From positions 1 through 64,000 of the forward strand of contig JAVLUO010000005.1 of the NCBI GenBank assembly GCA_031628995.1: 64,000 nt of DNA, given 5' to 3'. Origin of the DNA: Bacillota bacterium LX-D. Its GTDB lineage: Bacteria; Bacillota; DUOV01; Zhaonellaceae. The notes beneath the pieces were generated by a model, which saw only the letters and a program-made list of their open reading frames with translations, had not been told where the DNA came from and searched no databases. Shown here in pieces: positions 34,011 through 43,448 of the stretch; position 1 is the first letter of the stretch; the number at the start of each line of letters is the position of its first letter. The translations under genes were made by a program, and so were the position numbers.

Positions 34011-34674
34011 TTGACCGGCATGTTTGCTGAGCCGATGGGCTGAAAGAAACCCTATCGCCTAACCGGCAGGAAGATAACTCGTAAGCAAGGGCGTCACTGG
34101 CAACTGTGGGGTCTGAAGGAAGCCGAAGGGGGAAATTGGAACATAGCGCAAGCAAACCGAGGTTGGCTAGTCAGGCGGGTAATCTTGCAAAAAGTGGGAA
34201 AGCCCAAAAGCCGGATAACCTGATTAGTTAGGACGGATGCGTTCAAGTTCAGGTAAGCAAACCTAACGGGGAAGCCCGGGACTATCTTAACTGCCGGAGT
34301 ATTAAAAGACGGAGTATACACAGGGACAGAAGTCGGGAGCCCCGGGGCGGCGTTATTTCACCCCTGTTAACTAATATCTACTTGGATAGATTTAACCAAA
34401 AGAAGAAACAGCAGGAAATACGGATAATACGCTATGCCGGTGACATTTTGGTATTTGCAAAGACGCATAGAGAAGCCCGAAAATATCAAGACATTGCTGC
34501 CAAAATACTGAAAACGAACTCAAACTAACCGTTAACAAAGACAAAACCCACCATACAGAAGTAAGTAAGGATGTATCCTATCCGGGCTTCATTATCCACA
34601 GGAAAATAGTCGCAGTCCACCCTAAGAAAATAAAGAGACTTAAGGAAAAGATAAGGCAATTGACACCACGGAAC
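34011..34674 (+). mobile_element. Group II intron relic, copy 2 (RT fragment with mutated YADD)
   Basis: Longer sister of the relic at 11791-12195. The 5' part aligns with copy 1 from TTGACCGGCA on. From about 34345 one frame reads GGVISPLLTNIYLDRFNQ, then after a deletion IRIIRYAGDILVFAKTHREA and RKYQDIAAKIL, which are RT domains 4-5 of a group II intron-encoded protein. The catalytic YADD reads YAGD, and the frame ends in a stop at TNSN before continuing in another frame to IHRKIVAVHPKKIKRLKEK...LTPRN. No domain V or VI remains. Both copies lose similarity at the same base, just after LTPRN. Confidence 0.82.
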
Positions 34675-34759
34675 TTACTCAATTTAAGCTTAAATATCTT
34701 ATGTATCTTTCCCTCCGGTTTGAATAAAAATAGTTATGTGAAAAAGAGGAGGGAAAACA

Positions 34760-36145
34760 TTGAAACGCTGGATTCTAGCTATTTTAATGTTTCTAGGTAC
34801 ATTAATTCTAGTTAATCTGTTTATCCCTAAAATAATCTATAAAAACTATACTTATCCCGGACTACGTTTAGAAGGTTACAATATTGGCAAAAAGCCTTCA
34901 GCCCAATTAAATGAAGAAATCGAAAAAATTGCAAAACAGATTAGCCAATACAAAGTTGAGGTTAAATATAAAAACTATCTGAAAAAATTTTCCTATACTG
35001 AATTAGGTATTAATCCTGATATTGAGGAAACAAGAAAAAGGGTAATGAATTATGGTAGAGAAAAATATTTTTGGCAAAGATGGGCTTCCTATTACAAATT
35101 ATTTTCAAAAAGTTCAGACCTTAAAATTGTATTAAAATTGGACAAGAACAAGGTTAATAGTTCGTTGAATAATTTTCTTACTCCATTTATAGTAAAACCA
35201 ATTGATGCTCAATTTGTTTTAAACGATAAGGATCAACTTACTATACAGTCTGCTATTTGGGGTGACGAAGGGAACATAAATGCTGTAATAAAAAACATTG
35301 AGCAAACAATTGTATATTCTCAAGGTCAACGCAATACTTCCTTAATTATCCCAGAAATTAAAAAAAGGCCAAAATTGTTAACTGAAGATTTGGCAAATAT
35401 GCATATTGACATGAAGCTTTCGGAAACTATAACTTATTTTGATCCACAAAAAAAAGAACGAGCTAATAATATTAAAGTAGCTGCAGGAAAATTAGATAAT
35501 GTATTAATACCATCAGGCAAGTATTTCTCTTTTAACGAATCTGTGGGGCCAAGAACAAAGGAAGCAGGTTACCAAGAAGCATTAGTAATAGTTGAAAATG
35601 AATTTGAAAATGGCTTAGGAGGCGGGGTATGTCAAGTTTCCTCAACTCTTTATAATGCCGTATTAAGAGCCAATTTCCCTATAATAGAAAGAAGGCGTCA
35701 TAGTTTACCAATAAAATATGTTTCTTTAGGTTTAGACGCAACAGTAAACTATGGTACTATAGATTTTAAATTTTTAAATAATACAGCTAACTACATTTTA
35801 ATTAAGACAAAAGTGGTTGAAAATGCCTTAGTGGTTAAAATTTTTGGCCATGTTACGAATAAACCCAATGTTCAGATTGTTAGGTCTGAGAAAATAATTA
35901 GTCCTAGTATACAAACAATTAAGGACCCTAACTTACCATTAGGTAAGGCAGTTTTAGTCGAAAGTGGAAAAGATGGGTATATCGTAGAAGTGTACCGAAT
36001 TATAAAAGATGATATGAAAAATATTATAACAAAAGAATTTATTTCTAAAGATATATATCAACCAAAAAACCGAATTGTTCGTATTGGATCTAAAGTAAGC
36101 ACAAGTATGATGGTAAAACCTAACGTAAGAATCAATACCCGATAA
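34760..36145 (+). CDS. VanW family protein
   Basis: 461 residues: an N-terminal membrane anchor (about 5-22), a peptidoglycan-binding-4-like domain to about residue 205, and the VanW domain with LIPSGKYFSFNESVGPRTKEAGY, GGGVCQVSSTLYNA and RRRHSLPIKYV. VanW proteins occur in Gram-positive cell-wall loci, but their biochemical role is unknown. TTG start after GAGGAGGG. The preceding intron relic may separate it from its original promoter. Confidence 0.9.
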   Translation: MKRWILAILMFLGTLILVNLFIPKIIYKNYTYPGLRLEGYNIGKKPSAQLNEEIEKIAKQISQYKVEVKYKNYLKKFSYTELGINPDIEETRKRVMNYGREKYFWQRWASYYKLFSKSSDLKIVLKLDKNKVNSSLNNFLTPFIVKPIDAQFVLNDKDQLTIQSAIWGDEGNINAVIKNIEQTIVYSQGQRNTSLIIPEIKKRPKLLTEDLANMHIDMKLSETITYFDPQKKERANNIKVAAGKLDNVLIPSGKYFSFNESVGPRTKEAGYQEALVIVENEFENGLGGGVCQVSSTLYNAVLRANFPIIERRRHSLPIKYVSLGLDATVNYGTIDFKFLNNTANYILIKTKVVENALVVKIFGHVTNKPNVQIVRSEKIISPSIQTIKDPNLPLGKAVLVESGKDGYIVEVYRIIKDDMKNIITKEFISKDIYQPKNRIVRIGSKVSTSMMVKPNVRINTR

Positions 36146-36188
36146 ATCCCCAAAAAATTAGATCAAAAAGAAGCTTTATAAGCTCCTA

Positions 36189-36217
36189 TTGTTAATATCT
36201 GTACTAGAGGTTATAAT
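36189..36217 (+). promoter_or_regulatory. Possible mltG promoter
   Basis: TTGTTA (36189-36194), 17 bases, TATAAT (36212-36217), 35 bases before the mltG start. Confidence 0.5.
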
Positions 36218-36251
36218 TTAAGAGCAGAAAAAAATCAAATAGGAGCATTAT

Positions 36252-37256
36252 ATGGGCAAAAAAGTTGTAAAAGGCAGAATTATGTTTTATGTTTTTTCTA
36301 TAATGTTGTTTATTTTTATAATTTTTAATTCTTTAGGCCCCGCAGCAAAATATCATAAGGAAATATTGGTACATATTCCAAAAGGTAGTTCTACATTAGA
36401 AATTGCTATCCTTTTAGAAAAAAAACAAGTGATTAAAAGTAATATTGCCTTTGTTGCTTATTATAAAATTTTTGGCAAAGACAAAAAGCTTAAAGCTGGT
36501 TATTATATGTTAGATAGCCGAAGTTCGACTCCTCAAATTATTGATAAACTTAATAGTGGAGATATTAGCGTAATCAACGTTACAATTCCAGAGGGATATA
36601 ATGTTAAACAAATTTCAGATGTTTTTTCTGCCAAGGGAATTATTAACAAAAGTAAATTTCTAACTTTAGCTAAAAATGGAGATTTCAAATACCCGTTTTT
36701 GCCTACAAAGAATAATAAAAATTCTTATCGTTTGGAAGGTTTTTTATTTCCCGATACATATCAGATTAAAGTAGGTAGTACGGAAAAAGAGATAATTGAA
36801 ATGATGCTAGACAGATTTGCTGAGGTATTTACTAAAAAAGATCAAGAAAAAGCTGCAAGAATGAATTTGTCAAGTGTAAAAATAATAACTTTAGCATCTA
36901 TAATTGAAAAGGAAGCTAAGCTTGCAGTTGACCGGCCTGTTATTTCAAGTGTTTTTCATAATAGATTAAATAAAGGAATGCGCTTAGAATCTTGTGCTAC
37001 GATTCAGTACTTATTAGGAAAGCCCAAAACTAAACTTTCTTATGATGACCTAAAAATAGTTTCTCCTTATAACACTTATTTACATAAAGGTTTGCCTCCA
37101 GGCCCAATTGCTTCACCTGGCAAGGCAGCTATTAGAGCTGCTTTATACCCAGCAAGAACAGATTATTTATATTTTTTGGCTAAAAGTAATGGTGCACATG
37201 TATTTAGTAAAACATTAGAAGAGCATGTACTTGCGAAGGAAAAGTATATAAAATAG
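36252..37256 (+). CDS. mltG: Endolytic transglycosylase MltG
   Basis: Membrane-bound YceG-like enzyme that cuts nascent glycan strands. 334 residues: one N-terminal membrane segment (about 10-30), a LysM-like region IPKGSSTLEIAILLE, and the catalytic domain with LASIIEKEAK (the catalytic Glu near residue 218), SVFHNRLNKGMRLESCATIQY and NTYLHKGLPPGPIASPG. It sits in the conserved alaS-ruvX-mltG-U32 region. Confidence 0.96.
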   Translation: MGKKVVKGRIMFYVFSIMLFIFIIFNSLGPAAKYHKEILVHIPKGSSTLEIAILLEKKQVIKSNIAFVAYYKIFGKDKKLKAGYYMLDSRSSTPQIIDKLNSGDISVINVTIPEGYNVKQISDVFSAKGIINKSKFLTLAKNGDFKYPFLPTKNNKNSYRLEGFLFPDTYQIKVGSTEKEIIEMMLDRFAEVFTKKDQEKAARMNLSSVKIITLASIIEKEAKLAVDRPVISSVFHNRLNKGMRLESCATIQYLLGKPKTKLSYDDLKIVSPYNTYLHKGLPPGPIASPGKAAIRAALYPARTDYLYFLAKSNGAHVFSKTLEEHVLAKEKYIK

Positions 37257-37268
37257 TATTAATACAGC

Positions 37269-37300
37269 CAATTTGTCATTATAATGACAAATTGCTATTT
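37269..37300 (+). terminator. Probable terminator after mltG
   Basis: CAATTTGTCATT and AATGACAAATTG form a perfect 12-bp stem with a two-base loop, followed by CTATTTT. Confidence 0.6.
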
Positions 37301-37362
37301 TAAAATCTTCAATATAAGTAAAAATTTTATCTTTAGCACTTACCTAATTAAGGGGGGGTTTT

Positions 37363-38574
37363 TTGACTAAAAAAGTAGAATTATTAGCCCCGGCAGGAAA
37401 TCTTGAAAAGTTAAAAATAGCATTGTTGTATGGAGCTGATGCTGTTTATTTAGGTGGACAGCAATTTGGGTTACGCGCGTCAGCCGGCAATTTCAGTCTA
37501 GATGAGTTGGAGAAGGGTATAAAAATAGCTCATAATTTAAACAAAAAAGTTTATGTGACAATAAATATTTATGCACATAACGATGATTTAACTCAATTAT
37601 CTGGATATTTGACTGAATTGCAACACCTTAGCATAGATGGCTTACTTATCTCCGATCCTGGTGTTTTTTTACTGGCTAAGGAGTTTGCTCCTCAATTTAA
37701 GATACATATTAGCACACAGGCCAATACAACTAATTGGGTCAGCTGCAAGTTTTGGCAAGATTTAGGTGCTGAACGTATTGTTTTAGCTAGGGAATTAAGT
37801 CTAGCTGAAATTAGTGAAATACATGCTCGGGTACCAATAACATTAGAAGCTTTTGTTCATGGGGCCATGTGTATGGCCTATTCTGGTAGATGTATGTTAA
37901 GCAGCTTTTTAGCAGAGCGTAGTGCAAATAGAGGCGAGTGTACTCATCCTTGTCGTTGGAAATATCATTTAGTTGAGGAAAAAAGGCCAGGCGAATATAT
38001 GTCTATTGAAGAGGATGAACATGGCTCATATATTTTAAATTCAAAGGATTTATGTATGATTGAACACTTGCCTCTTTTAATTAAGGCTGGCGTTAGCAGC
38101 TTAAAAATTGAAGGCAGAATGAAAAGTATTCATTATGTTGCAACTGTAGTTAAAGCCTATAGACAAGCTATTGATGCCTATTATAAGGGATTTCCTTTTG
38201 ACATGTCTTGGCTTGAAGAATTAGAAAAGGTTAGTGAGCGCGAGTATACAACTGGTTTTTATTTTAGTAAACCTGGAAAGGAAGATCATAATTATATTAG
38301 CACCAAAACAAGTAAGAATTACGAATTTGTTGGTATGGTTTTAAATTGCGAAAATGATAAAGATTTAGTATTAGTTGAACAGCGTAATAAATTTTCTTTA
38401 GGAGATGATATAGAAGTTTTTGGGCCAAATACTAGTCCTAAAAGCTTTGTAGTAACTGAAATGTACGATGAAGATGGTAATGCAATTGCGACAGCACCTC
38501 ATCCCAAACAAAAGTTATATATAAAAATAAAATTTCCAATAGAAAAATTTTCTCTACTTAGAAGGAAAAAATAA
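37363..38574 (+). CDS. U32 family protein (TrhP-like tRNA hydroxylation)
   Basis: 403 residues starting ELLAPAGNLEKLKIALLYGADAVYLGG, with the U32 cysteine cluster CMAYSGRCMLSSFLAERSAN and CTHPCRW, and LKIEGRMKS later. These cysteines fit an Fe-S cluster. In Bacillus and E. coli, U32 proteins of this type (TrhP/YegQ) make 5-hydroxyuridine in tRNA; the older name is collagenase-like peptidase. The position behind mltG matches the yrrL-yrrO region of Bacillus, but only one U32 gene is present here, where Bacillus has two. TTG start after GGGGGG. Confidence 0.88.
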   Translation: MTKKVELLAPAGNLEKLKIALLYGADAVYLGGQQFGLRASAGNFSLDELEKGIKIAHNLNKKVYVTINIYAHNDDLTQLSGYLTELQHLSIDGLLISDPGVFLLAKEFAPQFKIHISTQANTTNWVSCKFWQDLGAERIVLARELSLAEISEIHARVPITLEAFVHGAMCMAYSGRCMLSSFLAERSANRGECTHPCRWKYHLVEEKRPGEYMSIEEDEHGSYILNSKDLCMIEHLPLLIKAGVSSLKIEGRMKSIHYVATVVKAYRQAIDAYYKGFPFDMSWLEELEKVSEREYTTGFYFSKPGKEDHNYISTKTSKNYEFVGMVLNCENDKDLVLVEQRNKFSLGDDIEVFGPNTSPKSFVVTEMYDEDGNAIATAPHPKQKLYIKIKFPIEKFSLLRRKK

Positions 38575-38592
38575 TATTATGACTAATAATTT

Positions 38593-38637
38593 AGCCACCT
38601 TTTGCTAAACCTAAAATAGGTTTATAAAAAGGTGGCT
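38593..38637 (+). promoter_or_regulatory. Nested hairpin sequestering the PBP ribosome-binding site
   Basis: AGCCACCTTTT (38593-38603) pairs perfectly with AAAAGGTGGCT (38627-38637), and inside it TAAACCT (38606-38612) pairs with AGGTTTA (38618-38624). The outer right arm is the Shine-Dalgarno sequence AAGGTGG of the PBP gene, whose ATG is at 38644. It could also serve as a weak terminator of the U32 gene. Confidence 0.65.
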
Positions 38638-38643
38638 TTATTA

Positions 38644-40419
38644 ATGAATAAATCAATATTTAATAGATATAAGTGTATTTTTGTAATTTTTATTTTGCTT
38701 TTTGGAATATTACTTGAACAGCTTGTCAGGCTACAAATTTTAGATGGCAAAAAGCTAACTGTAATGGCAGATAAAATGCGCATGCAAATTGTAGTTGGAA
38801 CTGAATATCCGAGAGGGGATATTCTAGACTATAAAAAAAGGTCCTTACTTGATAGCCAAAAGAAAAAAACACTAATTGTTTTTCCGGCAGTTGTTAAAAA
38901 AAATGATTCTCTTATACGAGAATTGAGCTCTATTTTACATATATCTTATGGAAATATAGTTAACCAAATAGGGTTAATGCAAAAAAATTATGGCAACAGA
39001 CCTTTTGTATTAAAGTCTAATTTGAATATAGAGGAAGAGTTAAAAATAAATAATTTAAAAGCCAAGGGTATTTATATAGTTCCAATTGAAGGCAGATATG
39101 GTTCTCATAGTTTAGCGGTTCATTTAATAGGTCATGTTGGTCAAATTGATAACAATAGCTGGCAAAAATTAAAAAAACATTATGCTTCCGAAGATGAACT
39201 AAATAGCTATAAAAAGAATACGATCATTGGTGTTAAAGGTTTAGAAGCTATTTATGACAGGTATCTTAGAGAAACCGAACCTGATCATTATATAGCAGCC
39301 GCTGTAGATGCCAAGGGTAACGTACTAGACGGCTTAGGTTTTAGAAAGATTGCTAATGTTACGACCAATAAACAAAAAAATAATTTAGTACTGACTTTGG
39401 ATAAGGATATACAAAGGATAGTTGAAGATGTTTTAGATCATCAGGTTAAAAAAGGTGCAGTAGTTATCTTACGGATTTCCACTGGTGAAGTAGTGGCCAT
39501 GGCTAGCAGGCCATCTTTCAAACAAGATGCAGTTTTTCAATATATACAAAATGATAAAGTATCAGCTGAGTTTACCAATAGATCATTGGAACATTATTAT
39601 CCTGGTTCAGTTTTTAAAATAGTAATAGCTGCAGCATCTTTGGAAGAAGGTTTGGTTAAACCAAATGATTTTTTTAATTGTGTAGAAAAATTTGTTTTTG
39701 CAAATGGGGAGACAATACCATGTTGGAAAAAAGGCGGCCACGGAAAAATAAGTTTTAGCGAGGCCTTTGCCCAATCATGCAATTCAACTTTTATTCAATT
39801 GGCTCTACGACTTGGCAGTGACAAAATACAAGATTATGCAAATCGCTTTGGTTTAACAGAAGATTATTTAATTGGCTATAAAAATGAACAATTTCAATCA
39901 ATTAATATACCTAAAAACAATGATGTTGCCATTGGTAATGCATCTTTAGGGCAGCAAGGAATTATGCTCACACCTTTGCAAATAGCCGGGATTATAAGCA
40001 CAATTGCTAATAATGGCGTTATGCATAAACCAAGAGTTGCAAATAGTATTGAGAACAATGATCATAAAATAATAAAACAATGGTTTACCCCTAAAGGTCA
40101 ACGTGTGATTTCAAAAAAAACAGCGTTGCTTATGCAATCCTTGTTGAAAGATACAGCTTTAACAGGAACGGGTAAAAAGGCTTGGATTAGTGGTTGGGGT
40201 TCAGCGGGAAAAACTGGTTCGGCTCAAACAGGTAATTATGCCGCAAATGGCAAGGAAATATTAAACACATGGTTCGCAGGATATGCACCTTTAGAAAAGC
40301 CTGAATATGCCGTTACGGTTTTGGTTGAAAACGGTACTGCTGGAGGTGTTGATGCAGCACCAATATTTAAAAAAATAATGGAGCAGATTTTAGCTTTAAA
40401 ATATGCTTCCCCAAAATAG
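38644..40419 (+). CDS. Penicillin-binding protein 2-like transpeptidase
   Basis: 591 residues: N-terminal membrane anchor (about 9-27), a dimerisation/pedestal domain starting at YPRGDILDYKKRSLLD, and the transpeptidase domain with SxxK in PGSVFK (serine near 322), SCN near 377 and KTGSAQTG near 522. The architecture fits class B PBPs of the FtsI/SpoVD/PbpA type without PASTA domains. The ATG at 38644 follows AAGGTGG, which is buried in a hairpin; the GTG at 38632 lies inside that hairpin. Which morphogenetic process it serves cannot be told. Confidence 0.9.
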   Translation: MNKSIFNRYKCIFVIFILLFGILLEQLVRLQILDGKKLTVMADKMRMQIVVGTEYPRGDILDYKKRSLLDSQKKKTLIVFPAVVKKNDSLIRELSSILHISYGNIVNQIGLMQKNYGNRPFVLKSNLNIEEELKINNLKAKGIYIVPIEGRYGSHSLAVHLIGHVGQIDNNSWQKLKKHYASEDELNSYKKNTIIGVKGLEAIYDRYLRETEPDHYIAAAVDAKGNVLDGLGFRKIANVTTNKQKNNLVLTLDKDIQRIVEDVLDHQVKKGAVVILRISTGEVVAMASRPSFKQDAVFQYIQNDKVSAEFTNRSLEHYYPGSVFKIVIAAASLEEGLVKPNDFFNCVEKFVFANGETIPCWKKGGHGKISFSEAFAQSCNSTFIQLALRLGSDKIQDYANRFGLTEDYLIGYKNEQFQSINIPKNNDVAIGNASLGQQGIMLTPLQIAGIISTIANNGVMHKPRVANSIENNDHKIIKQWFTPKGQRVISKKTALLMQSLLKDTALTGTGKKAWISGWGSAGKTGSAQTGNYAANGKEILNTWFAGYAPLEKPEYAVTVLVENGTAGGVDAAPIFKKIMEQILALKYASPK

Positions 40420-40432
40420 AAAGGCACAAAAT

Positions 40433-40492
40433 ATGGAAAGTAAAAAAATTACAAAACAAGGTGAATTATTAATTATTGGAGCATTCCTATAA
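40433..40492 (+). pseudogene. Truncated small ORF at the edge of the accessory island
   Basis: A 19-codon frame beginning MESKKITKQGELLIIGAFL, just downstream of the PBP gene. It reads like the start of a membrane or spore protein cut off by the IS material that follows. Weak evidence; no ribosome site of note. Confidence 0.3.
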
Positions 40493-40591
40493 CGCAAGAA
40501 AATGAGCTTTGCAAAAAAGAAAACCTCACGCTAAAATTTGAAAGGGCTGTTGGCCAACAGAATCCAATCAAAAATAGCGGAGGTTATCCAA

Positions 40592-41073
40592 ATGAATTGT
40601 ACTCAAAACGAAAAGTTAAATCAAGTGTCAGAGAAAAGTATTGTTATCGGCGTGGACATTGTCAGTGAGTTGCATTATGCCAGAGCATTTGACTGGCGCG
40701 GCGTTGAGTTGGGCAAGGTGGTTAGATTCGAGAACGATCAGGAAGGGCTCCGGAGCTTCATCAGTTGGATTGGAAGGCTAAGGGGCGTAAAGACAATCTG
40801 CGGGAGATTGCGGCACGGATTGGTGCCATGAGGACAGTTAGATACTGTATGATAATGTCTGATACGACAACCGATTACCTTCGTTCCATTGCAAATGGTA
40901 CACGGAACGTCGTGAAAGAATAAGTGAGACAAGCTGAATGACTGGCTGTTTGGAGCATCCATCAGGATGAATTTAAAGGATGTGACAAGGAGTTCTTATC
41001 CATGTTTAAAGAGGTGGTGAGAGCTAAATCAGAGGTACAACTCCAAAAGTTCATAGTGGAAAATCGGCTGTGA
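40592..41073 (+). mobile_element. IS110-family transposase fragment and decayed tail
   Basis: From 40592 a frame reads NQVSEKSIVIGVDIVSELHY then RAFDWRGVELGKVVRFENDQ, the N-terminal DEDD domain start of an IS110-type transposase (IGVDI-x-S...H). Coding similarity stops near residue 55. Then another frame (WKAKGRKDNLREIAARIG...) and a last one (GCDKEFLSMFKEVVRAKSEV, ending at 41071-41073) follow; I do not recognise these two and they carry stops between them. It is a dead fragment. Confidence 0.6.
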
Positions 41074-41234
41074 ATTAGCAAATTAAAATAGCTCCTCATT
41101 TTCATCATAAATTAGGGTAAAATGCAAAAATAAGTAACAAAAATTTCATTTTGTATTAGCCTACAGTAAAACAGATTTCACATTGTCACGCTTTTTTAGG
41201 ATAAAAAATTAACCGGGAAATACCCGTTTTTAGT

Positions 41235-41500
41235 TTAAATACCTACTTCCTGAGCGGACTTAATAACCGCCTTTTCATCAATACCTTCCATTCTTTTCCG
41301 GCATCCATAAAGCAGGCAGTTAGTGGCTAAATTGTTGATTAGCCTTGGACAACCCCTGGAACGGGTGGCAATAGCTTCTACAGCTGCAGGAGAAAATATT
41401 TCAAATTTAGCACCTTAGGCTTTAATCCTTTAAAACCACATCTGCGATATGCCCTAACCCAAAATTCTATTGTCTTGGGGGCAAATTCTTTTAAGCCGTA
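41235..41500 (-). mobile_element. Internally deleted transposon: transposase start fused to AAA helper end
   Basis: On the minus strand, 41500-41413 reads YGLKEFAPKTIEFWVRAYRR then CGFKGLKP, the N-terminal helix-turn-helix of a Mu/IS481-like transposase. Directly behind it, 41412-41235 reads AKFEIFSPAAVEAIATRSRG, CPRLINNLATNCLLYGC and ends AQEVGI-stop, the C-terminus of an ExeA/TnsC-like AAA helper ATPase. These two genes occur together in such elements, so the middle was deleted. A hairpin (CGGG/CCCG then TTTTT, 41211-41234) follows. Confidence 0.6.
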
Positions 41501-41838
41501 GTGAGGCACATCGTGGGGGTGACTGGCGATTTGGGCGAGATTAAAGACTTGATGGAGGTTACCGAGTTGTCACGCTCTGTTTTTACCAAACCCCATATAC
41601 GAAAACTTTTGGCCGACAATGGAATAGGTAATGCAGCAATGGAACTTTCAGTGTCAGTACTTCCGGTATCCCGAAGCAATCTCAGATAGCCAACCTGAAA
41701 GAGAAACTTGCCCAAAAGGATGAGTACATCGCGAAAATGACGGAAGAAAACCAAGCATTAAAAAGCGAATGTGAATTACTTCAATGGAGATTGTTTTTAC
41801 TAATGCAAAGACAGTCAATGGAGCAAAAATTTGATTAA
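41501..41838 (+). mobile_element. Decayed TnpC/DUF6262-like transposon accessory gene
   Basis: A frame VTELSRSVFTKPHIRKLLAD in 41501-41689 resembles the helix-turn-helix start of Tn554 TnpC-like proteins. After a frame change near 41685 a coiled-coil tail NLKEKLAQKDEYIAKMTEEN, QALKSECELLQWRLFLLMQR and stop at 41836-41838 follows. Together they look like one frameshifted gene of which transposase partners are missing. Confidence 0.45.
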
Positions 41839-41967
41839 AATGACTAACACGATTAATATAATTTTGATGGAAATAAGATATTGATTATATGAAATATTTA
41901 TGGGATAATCTTCTGAAACATACGATACACTTAGTAAACTGTATCGATACAATTGGAGGATTTTGAT

Positions 41968-42846
41968 ATGAATGAAAGATATGAATTGAACAAAAACCTT
42001 GCTCAGATGTTAAAAGGCGGAGTAATAATGGACGTAACCAATGCGAAGGAGGCTGAAATTGCACAGACGGCTGGAGCTGTAGCGGTAATGGCTCTGGAAA
42101 GAGTACCTTCAGATATTAGGAAGCAAGGCGGAGTTGCAAGGATGTCCGATCCGAAAATAATAAAAGAAATTAAAAATACAGTAACCATTCCTGTAATGGC
42201 AAAGGCAAGGATCGGACACTTTGTAGAAGCTCAAATCCTTGAAGCACTTGGTATTGATTATATCGATGAAAGTGAAGTTCTTACTCCGGCTGATGAGATG
42301 TTCCATATAGACAAGCAACTGTTTAAAATTCCCTTTGTTTGTGGGGCAAGAAACCTTGGGGAAGCACTTAGGAGGATAGGTGAAGGTGCAGCTATGATCA
42401 GGACAAAAGGGGAAGCCGGGACAGGTAATGTTGTGGAAGCTGTAAGACATATGAGGACAATAATGGCTGATATAAGAAGACTTAAGGGACTACCGAAAGA
42501 GGAGCTTATGATGGTAGCTAAGGAGATGGGAGCGCCATATGAACTTATTTTAAAGGTCGCAGAAGAAGGAAAGCTACCCGTGGTTAATTTTGCGGCCGGA
42601 GGCATAGCCACACCAGCCGATGCAGCCCTTATGATGCAGCTTGGAAGCGAAGGGGTGTTTGTAGGTTCTGGTATATTTAAATCATCGAATCCAGAAAAAA
42701 CCGCTAAAGCAATTGTTAAGGCTACTACTTATTACAATAAGCCTGAAATTATTGCCGAGGTATCTGAAGACTTGGGGGAAGCAATGAAAGGAATAGAGAT
42801 ATCTCAAATTGCACCTGAAAATGTTCTTGCAACCCGGGGGTGGTAA
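41968..42846 (+). CDS. pdxS: Pyridoxal 5'-phosphate synthase subunit PdxS
   Basis: The lyase that builds PLP from ribose 5-phosphate, glyceraldehyde 3-phosphate and ammonia. 292 residues; the two catalytic lysines are K79 (MAKARIGHF) and K147 ([14 protein letters not shown]). GGAGG at 41955 places the start at 41968. Directly followed by pdxT. The gene stands among IS scraps and is somewhat richer in GC than its core neighbours, so it may have been acquired. Confidence 0.97.
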   Translation: MNERYELNKNLAQMLKGGVIMDVTNAKEAEIAQTAGAVAVMALERVPSDIRKQGGVARMSDPKIIKEIKNTVTIPVMAKARIGHFVEAQILEALGIDYIDESEVLTPADEMFHIDKQLFKIPFVCGARNLGEALRRIGEGAAMIRTKGEAGTGNVVEAVRHMRTIMADIRRLKGLPKEELMMVAKEMGAPYELILKVAEEGKLPVVNFAAGGIATPADAALMMQLGSEGVFVGSGIFKSSNPEKTAKAIVKATTYYNKPEIIAEVSEDLGEAMKGIEISQIAPENVLATRGW

Positions 42847-42848
42847 TA

Positions 42849-43448
42849 ATGGTTCGCATAGGAGTGCTCGCTTTACAGGGATCTGTAGCAGAGCATATGA
42901 AAATGTTATCCAGGATTGAAGGTTTAACTCCATGCGAGATTAGAAGACCTGAAGAGATTGAGACTACCTCCGGAATTATATTACCGGGCGGTGAAAGCAC
43001 TACAATTGGAAAGCTGCTAAAGGAGTTTAATCTTTCAAATATAATAATTGAAAAAGCAAGGAATGGAACGCCAGTTTGGGGAACGTGTGCAGGTATGATT
43101 CTCCTTGCGAAGGAAATTGTTGGAGAAAATTATGTACATCTTGGTCTCATGGATATTTCCGTAAGGAGAAACGCCTATGGAAGCCAATTAGACAGCTTCT
43201 TTACAAAGTGTAAAATTCCTGATGTATCAGACATTGAGATTCCACTTGTGTTTATAAGGGCACCATGGGTTGAATGGTTATCTAAAAATGTAAAAGTGCT
43301 TGCCCATATTAACGGAAAAGCGATCGCTGTACGACAGGATAATATACTAGCAACTTCCTTTCACCCTGAATTGACTGATGACTTATCTTTTCATAGATAC
43401 TTTGCTAAAATGGTTTTAAGCAGAATGGAGAAAGACAGTAGATCTTAG
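42849..43448 (+). CDS. pdxT: Pyridoxal 5'-phosphate synthase glutaminase PdxT
   Basis: Releases ammonia from glutamine for PdxS. 199 residues, with GVLALQGSVAEH, LPGGESTT, the nucleophile C80 in GTCAGMILLA and the His-Glu pair in SFHPEL near 173. The ATG at 42849 lies 2 bases after the pdxS stop, with GGGGGTGG upstream. Confidence 0.96.
   Translation: MVRIGVLALQGSVAEHMKMLSRIEGLTPCEIRRPEEIETTSGIILPGGESTTIGKLLKEFNLSNIIIEKARNGTPVWGTCAGMILLAKEIVGENYVHLGLMDISVRRNAYGSQLDSFFTKCKIPDVSDIEIPLVFIRAPWVEWLSKNVKVLAHINGKAIAVRQDNILATSFHPELTDDLSFHRYFAKMVLSRMEKDSRS

Noticed and set aside
42003-42611. Minus-strand frames over pdxS
   Set aside because: Overlapping shadows of a fully conserved gene; no recognisable product and no start signals.
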